In this document: one piece after another, positions 9,010 to 19,251 of the stretch
How positions within the stretch are numbered: the first letter of the stretch is position 1
Layout of the letters: each line of letters starts with the position of its first letter
Assembly: GCF_024802625.1 (NCBI RefSeq)
Contig: NZ_CP103371.1
Coordinates: 1,240,001 to 1,304,000 of the forward strand
Source of the DNA: Massilia sp. H6
GTDB taxonomy: Bacteria > Pseudomonadota > Gammaproteobacteria > Burkholderiales > Burkholderiaceae_D
Direction of reading: 5' to 3'
Length of the DNA: 64,000 nucleotides
Notes under the pieces: generated by a model
The model's input: only the letters and a program-made list of their open reading frames with translations
What the model was told of the DNA's origin: nothing
Database searches by the model: none
Made by a program: the position numbers and the translations under genes

Positions 9010-9855
9010 ATGTTCAGCAATACCCCATTCGAAGCAGCAGAAGTCATCCAGGCCCGCAAACCCGGCTTTCAACCGCGCGTGGCGATGATCCTGGGCTCCG
9101 GCCTGGGCGTGCTCGCCGAGCAGATGACCGATGCCGTCTCGATCAGCTATGCCGACCTGCCGGGCTTCCCGATCAGCACCGTGCATGGCCACGCGGGCGA
9201 GCTGGTACTCGGTGAGCTGGCTGGCGTGCCGGTGGTGTGCATGAAGGGCCGTGGTCACTTTTATGAAGGCTATGGCGCCAGCGTGATGACCTCCGCCGTG
9301 CGCACCTTTAAGCTGATCGGCTGCGAAATGCTGTTCGTGACCAATGCCGCCGGCTCGCTTCGTCCCGAAGTCGATGCCGGCAGCGTCGTGGTGCTCAACG
9401 ACCATATCAACCTGCTGCCGGGCAGCCCGATGTCGGGTCCGAACGACGACCGCTTCGGCCCGCGCTTTTTCAGCATGGCCAATGCCTACGATGCCGAGCT
9501 GCGCTCGATGATCAAGGAAACCGCGGCAAGCAAGGGAATCACCCTCAACGAAGGCGTCTACCTGGCCTGTCCGGGCCCGAACTTCGAGACCGCCGCCGAA
9601 ATCCGCGCCTTCAAGACCCTTGGCGCCGACGTGGTCGGCATGTCGGTGGTGCCGGAAGTGATCGCCGCGCGGCACTGTGGCCTGAAAGTGGCCGGCGTCT
9701 CGGCAGTGACCAACCTGGCCGAAGGCTTGACCCCATTCCCGCTGTCGCACGAGCAGACCCTGAAATATGCCGCCATCGCGGCCAAGGACCTGGTTACCCT
9801 GATCCACGCGTTCATCGAGCGCCTGGGCGCGACCCCGCGTAGTTCCGCCAACTAA
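9010..9855 (+). CDS. Purine nucleoside phosphorylase (trimeric, XapA/PunA type)
   Basis: A 281-residue phosphorylase that splits inosine, guanosine or xanthosine and their deoxy forms with phosphate into base and (deoxy)ribose 1-phosphate. Signatures: MILGSGLGVLAEQ (phosphate loop), the STVHGHAGEL segment, VTNAAGSL, and VGMSVVPEVIAARHCGLKV followed by SAVTNLAEG. The last block resembles E. coli XapA closely, but substrate range cannot be read from sequence. AAGGA lies 7-11 bases before the ATG. It is the first gene of the deo operon, and its product sugar phosphates are the substrate of DeoB next door. Confidence 0.93.
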   Translation: MFSNTPFEAAEVIQARKPGFQPRVAMILGSGLGVLAEQMTDAVSISYADLPGFPISTVHGHAGELVLGELAGVPVVCMKGRGHFYEGYGASVMTSAVRTFKLIGCEMLFVTNAAGSLRPEVDAGSVVVLNDHINLLPGSPMSGPNDDRFGPRFFSMANAYDAELRSMIKETAASKGITLNEGVYLACPGPNFETAAEIRAFKTLGADVVGMSVVPEVIAARHCGLKVAGVSAVTNLAEGLTPFPLSHEQTLKYAAIAAKDLVTLIHAFIERLGATPRSSAN

Positions 9856-9873
9856 TTTACAGCGAGCGAACCC

Positions 9874-11067
9874 ATGTCACGTGCTTTCATTCTCCTGCTC
9901 GACTCGTTCGGCCTCGGCGCCTTGCCCGATGCCGACCAATACGGCGACACCGGCGCCAATACCTTCGGCCACATCGCCGCATGGGCCGCGCAAGAGGGCA
10001 AGCCGATGTCGCTGCCCAATCTGGAACGCCTCGGCCTGGCTGCTGCCGCGCACAAGGCCAGCGGCGAATGGGCCGCGGGTTTTGACCAGCGCGACGGGTT
10101 CACCGGTGCCTGGGGCGCCGCGCGCGAGCAGTCGACCGGCAAGGATACCCAGAGCGGCCACTGGGAAATCGCCGGTGTGCCAGTGCTGTTCGACTGGGGG
10201 TATTTTCCGAAGACGGTGCCGAGCTTCCCGCAGGAGCTGACGGATCGGCTCCAGGAGCTCACCGGCGTTCCTGGCTGGCTGGGCAACTGCCACGCCTCGG
10301 GCACCACCATCATCGACGAACTGGGCGACGAGCACGTCGCCAGCGGCAAGCCGATCCTGTACACCTCGGCCGACTCGGTGCTGCAGATCGCCGCCCACGA
10401 GGAACACTTTGGTCTGGAGCGCCTGTATGCGGTGTGCGAAGCAGCCTATGAGCTGGTCAAGCCCTACAACATCGGCCGCGTGATCGCGCGTCCTTTCGAA
10501 GGGGCCAACGGCAAGTACAAGCGCACTTCGAATCGCCACGACTACGCCGTGCCGCCGACCGCGCCGACCCTGCTCGACCACGTCAAGGATGCCGGCGGCG
10601 AGGTCATCGCGCTGGGCAAGATCAGCGACATCTTCGCCGCGCAAGGCGTGACCAAACTGGTGAAAGGCGTCGACAACATGGCGCTGTTCGATCGCCTGCT
10701 CGAAGAGCTCGAGACCGCACCGGAACAATCGCTCACCTTTGTCAATTTCGTCGACTTCGACATGCACTTCGGCCACCGGCGCGACGTCGCCGGCTATGCC
10801 AACGCGCTGCACGAACTCGATGCGCGCATGCCCGAATTCATGGCCAAGCTCAAGGACGGCGACCTGTGCGTGATCACCGCCGACCATGGCTGCGACCCGA
10901 CCGCGCCGGGTTCGGACCACACCCGCGAGCATATCCCGATGATCTTCTTCGGCCCGAACGTCCCCGCGCAGGAATTGCCGATCGCATCGACCTTCTCGGA
11001 TATCGGCGCAACCCTCGCCAAGCACCTTGGCGTCAAACCCCTTTCGAACGGAACTGCACAGCTATGA
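9874..11067 (+). CDS. deoB: Phosphopentomutase
   Basis: A 397-residue alkaline-phosphatase-superfamily mutase that converts (deoxy)ribose 1-phosphate to the 5-phosphate. Metal-site motifs are present: ILLLDSFGLGALPDA near the start, FVNFVDFDMHFGHRRD, and ITADHGCDPTAPGSDHTREH. The length matches the family. It follows the phosphorylase by 18 bases and its stop overlaps the deoC start (ATGA at 11064), so the two are coupled. Confidence 0.97.
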   Translation: MSRAFILLLDSFGLGALPDADQYGDTGANTFGHIAAWAAQEGKPMSLPNLERLGLAAAAHKASGEWAAGFDQRDGFTGAWGAAREQSTGKDTQSGHWEIAGVPVLFDWGYFPKTVPSFPQELTDRLQELTGVPGWLGNCHASGTTIIDELGDEHVASGKPILYTSADSVLQIAAHEEHFGLERLYAVCEAAYELVKPYNIGRVIARPFEGANGKYKRTSNRHDYAVPPTAPTLLDHVKDAGGEVIALGKISDIFAAQGVTKLVKGVDNMALFDRLLEELETAPEQSLTFVNFVDFDMHFGHRRDVAGYANALHELDARMPEFMAKLKDGDLCVITADHGCDPTAPGSDHTREHIPMIFFGPNVPAQELPIASTFSDIGATLAKHLGVKPLSNGTAQL

Positions 11068-12020
11068 CCCAGCCATTGGACTTCAAACGTAATATCGCCG
11101 CCCCGCTCGACCTTGGTTGGGTCAATAGCATCAAGGTCAACCGCAATGCGGCCGACCGCCGCGCCGCCAGCATGGCCAACCGCCGCACGGTGAAGAAAGA
11201 ATACCAGGCCGCGTGGCTGATCCGCGCGGTCGAGTGCATGGACTTGACGACCCTGGGCGGCGACGACACCCCGGGCCGCGTCGAGCGCCTGTGCATGAAG
11301 GCGATGCGCCCGCTGCGCACCGACCTGATGCAAGCGCTCGGCATCGAGAGCTTGACCACCGGCGCGGTCTGCGTGTACCACGAGATGATCACGCCTGCGG
11401 TAAAAGTGCTGCAAGGGCGCTTGCCGATCGCCGCGGTATCGACCGCCTTTCCGGCCGGCCTGTCGAGCCTCGAGACCAAGCTGCGCGAGATCGAGCTGTC
11501 GGTGGCCGCTGGCGCGACCGAGATCGACATCGTGATCACCCGCCAGCACGTGCTGATGGGTAACTGGCAGGCGCTGTACAACGAGATGCTGGCCTACCGC
11601 CAGGCCTGCGGCGATGCGCACGTCAAGGCGATCCTCGCCACCGGCGACATCGTCACGCTGGAAAACGTGGCCAAGGCTTCCTGGGTCTGCATGATGGCCG
11701 GCGCCGATTTCATCAAGACCTCGACCGGCAAGGAAGGCGTCAACGCGACCATCCCGGTGTCCCTGGTGATGACCCGTGCGATCCGCGACTACTACGAGCA
11801 GACCGGCTTCCAGGTGGGTTACAAGCCGGCGGGCGGCGTCTCCACCGCCAAGAGCGCGCTGCAATACCTGACCGTGATGAAAGAAGAACTCGGCAACGAC
11901 TGGCTGCAGCCGCACCTGTTCCGGATCGGCGCATCGAGCCTGATGACCGACATCGAGCGCCAGCTCGAGCACTACGTCACCGGCAACTATTCGGCCGCCC
12001 ATCGCCACGCGCAACCTTAA
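11064..12020 (+). CDS. deoC: Deoxyribose-phosphate aldolase
   Basis: A 318-residue class I aldolase that cleaves deoxyribose 5-phosphate to glyceraldehyde 3-phosphate and acetaldehyde. The Schiff-base lysine is Lys218 in GADFIKTSTGK, and the second lysine lies in VGYKPAGGV. It belongs to the longer DeoC type, with about 55 extra residues in front of the barrel (compare the roughly 260-residue E. coli enzyme). The following gene encodes an aldehyde dehydrogenase that can take up the acetaldehyde. Confidence 0.96.
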   Translation: MTQPLDFKRNIAAPLDLGWVNSIKVNRNAADRRAASMANRRTVKKEYQAAWLIRAVECMDLTTLGGDDTPGRVERLCMKAMRPLRTDLMQALGIESLTTGAVCVYHEMITPAVKVLQGRLPIAAVSTAFPAGLSSLETKLREIELSVAAGATEIDIVITRQHVLMGNWQALYNEMLAYRQACGDAHVKAILATGDIVTLENVAKASWVCMMAGADFIKTSTGKEGVNATIPVSLVMTRAIRDYYEQTGFQVGYKPAGGVSTAKSALQYLTVMKEELGNDWLQPHLFRIGASSLMTDIERQLEHYVTGNYSAAHRHAQP

Positions 12021-12037
12021 ATACCAACGGATTCGTC

Positions 12038-14437
12038 ATGCCAACTATTAAAGAGATTCTTCAGACCATGGATTACGGCCCCGCACCAGAAAGCACCAAG
12101 GAAGCAACGGCGTGGCTGGACCAGCATGGACGCCGTTTCGGGCTGTTCATCGACGGCGCCTGGACCGATGCCGCAGCTGCCGGCGCCACCACCTTCGCCA
12201 CCAGCAATCCTGCCGACGGCAGCGAGCTGGCGCAAGTTACGCAAGCCAGCAGCGACGACGTCGAGCGCGCCGTGCAGGCCGCACGCCGCGCGCAGCCGGG
12301 CTGGGTGGCGTTGCAGGGCCATGGCCGCGCGCGCATCATGTATTCGCTGGCGCGCCTGCTGCAAAAGCACGCGCGCCTGTTCGCGGTGCTCGAAACCCTG
12401 GATAACGGCAAGACCATCCGCGAAACGCGCGATGCCGACTTGCCGCTGGCAAGCAGGCACTTCTACCATCACGCCGGCTGGGCTGCGCTGCAGTCGGAAG
12501 AATTCCCGGAGTACCGCGCCGTCGGCGTGGTCGGCCAGATCGTGCCGTGGAATTTCCCGCTCCTGATGCTGGCATGGAAAATCGCACCGGCGCTGGCCGC
12601 CGGCAACACCGTCGTGTTCAAGCCGGCCGAGTACACGCCGCTTACCGCGCTGCTGTTCGCCGAGATCTGCCAGCAGGCCGGCGTGCCTAGCGGCGTGGTC
12701 AATATCGTCACCGGCGACGGCGCCGTGGGCGAAGCGATCGTGAATCATCCTGGCATCGACAAGCTGGCCTTCACCGGTTCGACCGAAGTCGGCCGCATCA
12801 TCAGGAAGGCCACCGCCGGCACCGGCAAGAAGCTGTCGCTGGAACTGGGCGGCAAGTCGCCGTTCATCGTCTTCGACGACGCCGACCTGGATGCCGCGGT
12901 CGAAGGCCTGGTCGATTCGATCTGGTTCAACCAGGGGCAAGTGTGCTGCGCCGGTTCGCGCCTGCTGGTGCAGGAATCGGTCTATGACCGCTTCATCGCC
13001 AAGGTCAAGCTGCGCATGCAGAACCTGCGCGTGGGTTCGCCGCTGGACAAATCGAACGACATCGGCGCCCTGGTCGACCCGGTGCAGCAGCAGCGTATCC
13101 ACGAGCTGGTGGAATCAAGCCGTGCCGAAGGCTGCGAAGTGTGGCAGCCGGCCTGCGACCTGCCGGAAACCGGCTCGTGGTACTTGCCGACCCTGATCAC
13201 GGGCGCGTCGACGTCGGCCGCCGTGGCCCAGGCCGAGATCTTCGGCCCGGTGCTGGTGGCGATGAGCTTCCGCACCCCGCATGAGGCGGTACAGCTGGCC
13301 AACAACACCGTGTACGGCCTAGCCGCCTGCGTATGGTCGGAATCGATCTCGCTGGCGCTCGACGTCGCGCCGCAGATCAAGGCCGGCGTGGTGTGGATCA
13401 ACACCGCCAACCAGTTCGACGCTGCCTGCGGCTTCGGCGGCTACAAGGAATCGGGCTTTGGCCGCGAAGGCGGCAAGGAAGGCATGTACGAGTATCTGAC
13501 GCCGGTGTCGGAAGATGCGCGTCCTGCCGCACCAAAAGCTACCGCGGCCGGCCTGGTCCAGGGCCGCGTCAGCTCGGAACAGGGCCACGGCTTCGCCGTC
13601 GACCGCACCGCCAAGCTCTACATCGGCGGCAAGCAGACCCGCCCCGACGGCGCCTACAGCCGCGCGATCGCCGGCGCCGACGGCGCCTTCCTGGCCGACA
13701 TTGGCGAAGGCAACCGCAAGGACATCCGCAATGCCGTGGAAGCGGCGCACAAGGCAGCCGGCTGGTCGAAAGCGACCGCGCACAACCGCGCCCAGGTGCT
13801 GTACTACATGGCCGAGAACCTGGCGATCCGCGCCGACGAATTCGCCGCCCGCATCGCCGCGCAAACCGGCGCGCGCGACGCCGCCCGCGAAGTGCAGGCC
13901 TCGATCGAGCGCCTGTTCTATTGGGCCGCATGGTGCGACAAGTACGACGGCGCCGCCCACCAGCCGCCGATGCATGGCATTACCGTGGCGCTGAACGAGC
14001 CGGTTGGCGTGATCGGCATCATCTGCCCGAGCGAAAACCCGCTGCTGGGCTTCATCTCGCTGGTGGCGCCGGCGATCGCGCTGGGCAACCGTGTGGTGGC
14101 GGTGCCATCGGAAGCGCATCCGCTGTCGGCGCTCGACCTGTACCAGGTGCTCGATACCTCGGACCTGCCGGGCGGCGTGCTCAATATCGTGACCGGCTCG
14201 GCCAGCGAACTGGCGCGCACGCTGGCCTCGCACGGCGACGTCGACGCCGTATGGCGCCACGATGCCTCGCTCGAAGGCTGCGCCGAAGTCGAACGCCTGT
14301 CGGCCGATTCGCTCAAGCGCACCTGGGTGGGTGGCGCCAAGGGACGCGACTGGTTCGATGCCAAGCAGGCCTGCGGACGCGCGGTGCTGCAGCATGCCAG
14401 CCAGGTAAAAAATGTCTGGATCCCTTACGGCGTGTGA
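12038..14437 (+). CDS. Double-length aldehyde dehydrogenase of the deo operon
   Basis: A 799-residue protein. Residues about 35-490 are a complete NAD-dependent aldehyde dehydrogenase: PWNFPLLMLAWKIAPAL, catalytic Glu269 in LSLELGGKSPF, catalytic Cys303 in NQGQVCCAGSR. Residues about 520-799 are a second ALDH-like half (IGGKQTRPDGAYSR, then GVIGIICPSENPLLGFISL) that keeps the cofactor-binding half but stops before any cysteine motif, so it cannot be a second active site. In this position between deoC and deoA it most probably oxidises acetaldehyde from DeoC; that substrate is inferred. The second half may serve assembly or regulation. Confidence 0.9.
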   Translation: MPTIKEILQTMDYGPAPESTKEATAWLDQHGRRFGLFIDGAWTDAAAAGATTFATSNPADGSELAQVTQASSDDVERAVQAARRAQPGWVALQGHGRARIMYSLARLLQKHARLFAVLETLDNGKTIRETRDADLPLASRHFYHHAGWAALQSEEFPEYRAVGVVGQIVPWNFPLLMLAWKIAPALAAGNTVVFKPAEYTPLTALLFAEICQQAGVPSGVVNIVTGDGAVGEAIVNHPGIDKLAFTGSTEVGRIIRKATAGTGKKLSLELGGKSPFIVFDDADLDAAVEGLVDSIWFNQGQVCCAGSRLLVQESVYDRFIAKVKLRMQNLRVGSPLDKSNDIGALVDPVQQQRIHELVESSRAEGCEVWQPACDLPETGSWYLPTLITGASTSAAVAQAEIFGPVLVAMSFRTPHEAVQLANNTVYGLAACVWSESISLALDVAPQIKAGVVWINTANQFDAACGFGGYKESGFGREGGKEGMYEYLTPVSEDARPAAPKATAAGLVQGRVSSEQGHGFAVDRTAKLYIGGKQTRPDGAYSRAIAGADGAFLADIGEGNRKDIRNAVEAAHKAAGWSKATAHNRAQVLYYMAENLAIRADEFAARIAAQTGARDAAREVQASIERLFYWAAWCDKYDGAAHQPPMHGITVALNEPVGVIGIICPSENPLLGFISLVAPAIALGNRVVAVPSEAHPLSALDLYQVLDTSDLPGGVLNIVTGSASELARTLASHGDVDAVWRHDASLEGCAEVERLSADSLKRTWVGGAKGRDWFDAKQACGRAVLQHASQVKNVWIPYGV

Positions 14438-14479
14438 TGGGATTGTTGGCGTCCACGCCAGGTTTTTTTAAAGGATTAC

Positions 14480-15798
<1,319 letters not shown>

Positions 15799-15802
<4 letters not shown>

Positions 15803-16215
15803 GCATCGTGATGAACTACGAAAAACTGATCGACGAAGCCAGGGCCGCGCGCGAGCTGGCCTACACGCCGTACTCGAAATTCCAGGTCGGCGCCGCACTG
15901 GAAACGAAAGACGGCCGCATCTTCCGCGGCTGTAACGTCGAAAACGCGTCTTATGGCCTGTGCAACTGCGCGGAGCGTACCGCCTTCTTCAGCGCGATTG
16001 CGCATGGCTACAAACCGGGCGACTTCACCGCGCTGGCCGTCATTGGCCAGACCGAGGGGCCGATCGCCCCCTGCGGCGCCTGCCGCCAGGTGATCCTGGA
16101 GCTGGGCGGCAACGCGCTGCCGGTGATCCTGACCAACCTGAAGGGCGATGTGTTCACGACCACGGCAGCAGAGCAACTGCCGAATGCCTTTGGCGACTGG
16201 GACCTGAACAAGTAA
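15799..16215 (+). CDS. cdd: Cytidine deaminase
   Basis: A 138-residue tetrameric-type cytidine/deoxycytidine deaminase. The zinc site is complete: NCAERTA (Cys ligand with catalytic Glu) and APCGACRQ (two Cys ligands). The family opening [14 protein letters not shown] is present. Translation starts inside the deoA stop (15799) or at an ATG four codons on (15811). It is the last gene of the operon before a terminator. Confidence 0.96.
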
Positions 16216-16239
16216 TTGTGCAGGCCGCAATCCGGTCCG

Positions 16240-16277
16240 AAGCGCTGTACGCAGAAATGCGACAGCGCTTTTGTTTT
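16240..16277 (+). terminator. Terminator of the deo operon
   Basis: AAGCGCTGT (16240-16248) pairs with ACAGCGCTT (16262-16270). Inside it a CGCA-GAAA-TGCG tetraloop hairpin extends the stem, and TTTTGTTTT follows. A textbook rho-independent terminator 25 bases past cdd. Confidence 0.93.
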
Positions 16278-17029
16278 GGGTTATCGCACGGCATGTGACC
16301 TGATCCTGCGCAAGAGCAAGACCCCGATCCCGACGTGTAATCAATTCATCGCGTCCATCTGCGCGAGGTCAAACCCGGGAGAAGGCGATGTCAGAACATG
16401 TTCATGGCGCCAATCTACTGCCATCTTCGCGCCGCTTGTCTCCGAGCCCCTGTAGCCAGGACACGCGCCCGCTCAGGCTGACCACGCTGCTGGGCGACGG
16501 CTTGCTGGCCGAATGCGTGCACCGCGAGGGCGCAATCGGCGAAGCCTATCGCCTGACGGTCGATGTCCTGGCCAGCGACGCGCTACCGGCCAAGGCCCTG
16601 GTCGGCCAGCCGGCCCTGCTGCAACTGCCCACTGCCGACAGCTTCAGCGCGCTGCGCTCCTTCCACGGCTACATCACGGCAGCCGAGCCTGGCGGCGCCA
16701 GGGGCGGCGTCGTGCGCTATGTCCTGACGATCGCGCCATGGAGCACATTCTTATCGCTGGGCAGGGACAGCCGCAGCTACCGCGATATGACGGTGTTCGA
16801 CATCCTCGACGTCGTGTTCGGCAGCCATGCCGGCCGGGGCAAGCTGGCGTGCGCCTGGCGCTTCGAGGTTGCCGACCAGGGCGTCTATCCCAAGCGCAGC
16901 TTGTCCACGCAACACCAGGAAAGCGACCTGGCCTTTGCCGAGCGCCTGATGCTGGAAGAAGGCCTGTTTTATTTCTTCGAGCACAGCGGCGAGCCGGGCA
17001 GCGCCGCGTTCGGCAGCCATACGATGGTG

Positions 17030-17037
17030 ATCGCCGA
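17030..17037. repeat. MITE target-site duplication, left copy
   Basis: ATCGCCGA directly left of the MITE, repeated exactly at 17144-17151. Confidence 0.9.
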
Positions 17038-17143
17038 GGCGCTGTACCTGTTAGCTATGGATGAGTATTGAACTGTTGAGCTGAACTGCTGCACTTGCTG
17101 CGCATCGCATTCGGAGTCATCCACAGTCAACGGTGACAGCGCC
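17038..17143. mobile_element. 106-bp MITE derived from the IS1595-family element
   Basis: The left ~47 bases match the left end of the IS at 4397 (inverted repeat, then TATGGATGAGTATTGAACTG and part of the 13-bp repeat). The right ~55 bases match its right end (CACTTGCTGCGCATCGCATT, then the inverted repeat at 17117-17143). The transposase gene is deleted. Perfect flanking 8-bp duplications show that this short form moved as a unit, presumably by a transposase supplied in trans. Confidence 0.92.
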
Positions 17144-17151
17144 ATCGCCGA
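17144..17151. repeat. MITE target-site duplication, right copy
   Basis: ATCGCCGA directly right of the MITE, identical to 17030-17037. Confidence 0.9.
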
Positions 17152-17192
17152 CCACCACGGCGCTTGCGCCACGCATGATTTGTTCTCGGCGG

Positions 17193-17957
17193 CTACATCT
17201 GCTGGAACAAATGCCCGTGGTTGCGGCTCACTTCGAGCGCGCCGGCGAAGCCCCTCAGCTTGAGCATCTGCCGGCCGCGCAGGTCGCGCGTGACTTCGGC
17301 AATGGCGTCGACCCGCACCAGGGTAGAGCGGTGGATGCGCCAGAACTCGTCCGGATCGAGCTGGTCTGCCAGCTCCTTGAGTGTCTTGCGGATCAGGAGC
17401 TGGGCGGTGGCGGTCTGCACGCAGGTGTATTTGTCTTCGGCCTGGAAGAACAGGATCTCGCGGGTACTGACCATGCGCAGGCTGCCGCCGACCTGGGCCT
17501 GGATCCAGCGCAGGTAGTTCGGCTTTGCCGCAGCGCCCCCCTGCTTGAGCAGCGTGCCCAGTTCGAGCAGCTGGGCGCCGATGTCTTGCGGGGACCCGTC
17601 CAGGCGCTTGCGCACCCGCTCGCAGGTGGTCTGTAGCCGTGCCAGGGTCACCGGTTTTAACAGGTAATCGATGGCGCCCTGTTCAAAGGCGTCCAGCGCG
17701 TACTGGTCGTAGGCGGTCACGAACACGATGTGGCAGCGGTCGTAGAGCTGGCGCGCAGCGTCGATGCCGCCCATGCCGGGCATGCGGATATCCAGGAAAG
17801 CGATGTCGGGCTGGTGCTGCGCGGCCAGCGCCAGCGCCTCCATGCCGTTGGCGGCTTCGCCGATAATCTGCAGCTCGGGCCAGGCCTCGAGCAGGCGCGC
17901 GCGCAGTTGCGCGCGCATCGGCGCTTCGTCGTCGGCAATCAGGGCCGTGATCGTCAT
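17193..17957 (-). CDS. LytTR-family response regulator
   Basis: A 254-residue response regulator. The receiver domain (residues 3-120) has the acidic pair Asp9/Asp10, phospho-acceptor Asp56 in FLDIRMPG, and the TAYDQYALDAFEQGAIDYLLKP switch. A LytTR DNA-binding domain follows (about 150-250; FFQAEDKYT, FWRIHRSTLVRVDAI). This is the AlgR/LytR type, which binds direct repeats. The start overlaps the kinase stop by one base, so the pair is coupled. The target genes are not evident in this window. The stop lies against the broken vgrG. Confidence 0.95.
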   Translation of the reverse strand: MTITALIADDEAPMRAQLRARLLEAWPELQIIGEAANGMEALALAAQHQPDIAFLDIRMPGMGGIDAARQLYDRCHIVFVTAYDQYALDAFEQGAIDYLLKPVTLARLQTTCERVRKRLDGSPQDIGAQLLELGTLLKQGGAAAKPNYLRWIQAQVGGSLRMVSTREILFFQAEDKYTCVQTATAQLLIRKTLKELADQLDPDEFWRIHRSTLVRVDAIAEVTRDLRGRQMLKLRGFAGALEVSRNHGHLFQQM

Positions 17958-18847
17958 CAGTCGAACTCCGTCATCCGGTAGGGCAGGCGGATCGACGCGC
18001 AGGCGCCGCCGCCAGCGGGCATCTCGATCACCAGCTCGGCATCCTTTCCGTACAGCAGGGCCAGGCGTTCACGGATATTGGCCAGGCCAACGCCTTCGTC
18101 GGCATGCAGGTCGAAGCCGATGCCGTCGTCGCACACGTCGACGTGCAGCGTAGCACCCACCACATGCGCCCGGACCGTGATGGTGCCGCCCGCTACCTTT
18201 GGCTCCAGCCCATGCTTGATGGCGTTCTCGATGAGCGTTTGCAGCATCATCGGCGGGAACGGCGAACTGCCCAGAAAGTCTGGTACTTCAACGTGGACGC
18301 TCAAGCGCTCTTTCATGCGCGCCTGCATGATCGCCAGGTAGGCTTTCGACAGCTCCACCTGCTTGCCAAGCGTGCCGCCGCCACCGGCCCGCATCTGCGG
18401 CAGCGACGAGCGCAGGTATTCGATCAGGTGCGCATGCACGCGCGCCGCTGCGGCCGGATCGGTCTCGATCAGCTGGCCGATCAGCGCCAGGGTGTTGAAC
18501 AGGAAGTGCGGCTCGACCTGGGCCTGCAAGGTCGCCATCTGCGCTTCCATCAGGCGCCGCTCGAGCGTGGCGATATTGGCCTTGTCGGAGGCATCCTTGG
18601 CCTCGAGCTCGGCGCGGCGCTTGCCACCGGCCAGCACCTTGACGCCGAACGAGATCAGGATGAACGAGATCGCCGGTTCGGTCAGCTGGAAGAACAGGCC
18701 GAACACAAAGACCACGAACCAGGTGACGTAGAGCTGGCGCCACTCGACCAGGGCCAGCCAGTCGAAGAAGGCCCACGCCAGGGCGCTGGTTTCGCTGACG
18801 GCTTCGCGCACGAAGTCGAGTGCGCGGTTGACCGGGGCGCCAGCCAT
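17957..18847 (-). CDS. LytS/YehU-type sensor histidine kinase
   Basis: A 296-residue membrane kinase with a short N-terminal region holding two hydrophobic helices (about 40-75: LYVTWFVVFVFGLFF, AISFILISFGVKVL). A coiled coil and a His_kinase domain follow, with phospho-acceptor His114 in QVEPHFLFNTL, then an ATPase domain with ENAIKHGLEP (N box), DDGIGFD and GVGLANIRERL. There is almost no extracytoplasmic domain, so the signal may be membrane or cytoplasmic. Partner of the regulator immediately downstream. Confidence 0.93.
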   Translation of the reverse strand: MAGAPVNRALDFVREAVSETSALAWAFFDWLALVEWRQLYVTWFVVFVFGLFFQLTEPAISFILISFGVKVLAGGKRRAELEAKDASDKANIATLERRLMEAQMATLQAQVEPHFLFNTLALIGQLIETDPAAAARVHAHLIEYLRSSLPQMRAGGGGTLGKQVELSKAYLAIMQARMKERLSVHVEVPDFLGSSPFPPMMLQTLIENAIKHGLEPKVAGGTITVRAHVVGATLHVDVCDDGIGFDLHADEGVGLANIRERLALLYGKDAELVIEMPAGGGACASIRLPYRMTEFD

Positions 18848-18850
18848 GGC

Positions 18851-19117
18851 CTATTCCACGATCTGCGCAGGGCGGCGGCCGAACAGCGCCGTGGCCACGA
18901 GCTTGAGCAGCAGCAGGCCGACGAACAGCGTCAAGACCAGCGGGATCAGGCTCAACAAAATGGCCAGCAGGATCGCTACCGCCAGCAGCGCCGGCCACGA
19001 CAGGGCGGCCAGGGTGCGGGCGCCGGAGCGCACGGCGCGGTGGCTCTTGCGGCCGAGGTGTTCCATGTCGGCGACGAAGGATTGAAAGCGCGATTGGTGA
19101 ATAGTGGAGGTTTTCAT
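18851..19117 (-). CDS. Small membrane protein of unknown function
   Basis: An 88-residue protein with a basic N-terminal half and a hydrophobic helical hairpin (about residues 40-80, LLAVAILLAILLSLIPLVLT and onward). AAAGGA lies 9-14 bases before the ATG. Its stop is 3 bases from the kinase start, so it is the first gene of a three-gene operon with the two-component pair. It may modulate the kinase, which itself has little sensing domain; that role is inferred. Confidence 0.7.
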   Translation of the reverse strand: MKTSTIHQSRFQSFVADMEHLGRKSHRAVRSGARTLAALSWPALLAVAILLAILLSLIPLVLTLFVGLLLLKLVATALFGRRPAQIVE

Positions 19118-19251
19118 GGGACACGTCCTTTGCCTGAGTTGATGGTGCTACTGTAGGGCGGGCAGATCGGACGCGCCACGGTCATCCGATGAAGTGCCGG
19201 AAATCCGGCATTGGCGGTCGAAAGCAAGGATAAGCGGAAACGGCCGTGGGC

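Larger units (their letters stand above)
16388..17192 (+). pseudogene. vgrG: vgrG fragment, truncated and split by a MITE
   Basis: The first ~214 codons encode the N-terminal part of a type VI secretion spike protein (VgrG): a gp27-like domain with PLRLTTLLGDG, FHGYITAAEP, LSLGRDSRSYRDMTVFDIL, then ESDLAFAERLMLEEGLFYFFEH and SHTMVIA. Full VgrG proteins have 600 residues or more. At codon 214 a 106-bp MITE interrupts the frame and adds a stop at 17069. Deleting the MITE and one target copy restores VIADHHGA, the normal continuation, but the gene still runs out after about 15 more codons against the convergent regulator gene. So it was cut short by a second event. GGAGAAGG precedes the ATG. No other type VI genes are in the window. 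Confidence 0.85.

Noticed and set aside
10794..12014. A 406-codon frame opposite deoC
   Set aside because: His/Gln/Arg-rich antisense frame; deoC has its Schiff-base motif and operon overlap.
17100..17172. Short leftward frame over the MITE
   Set aside because: It is a relic of inverted-repeat and transposase-end sequence, not a gene.
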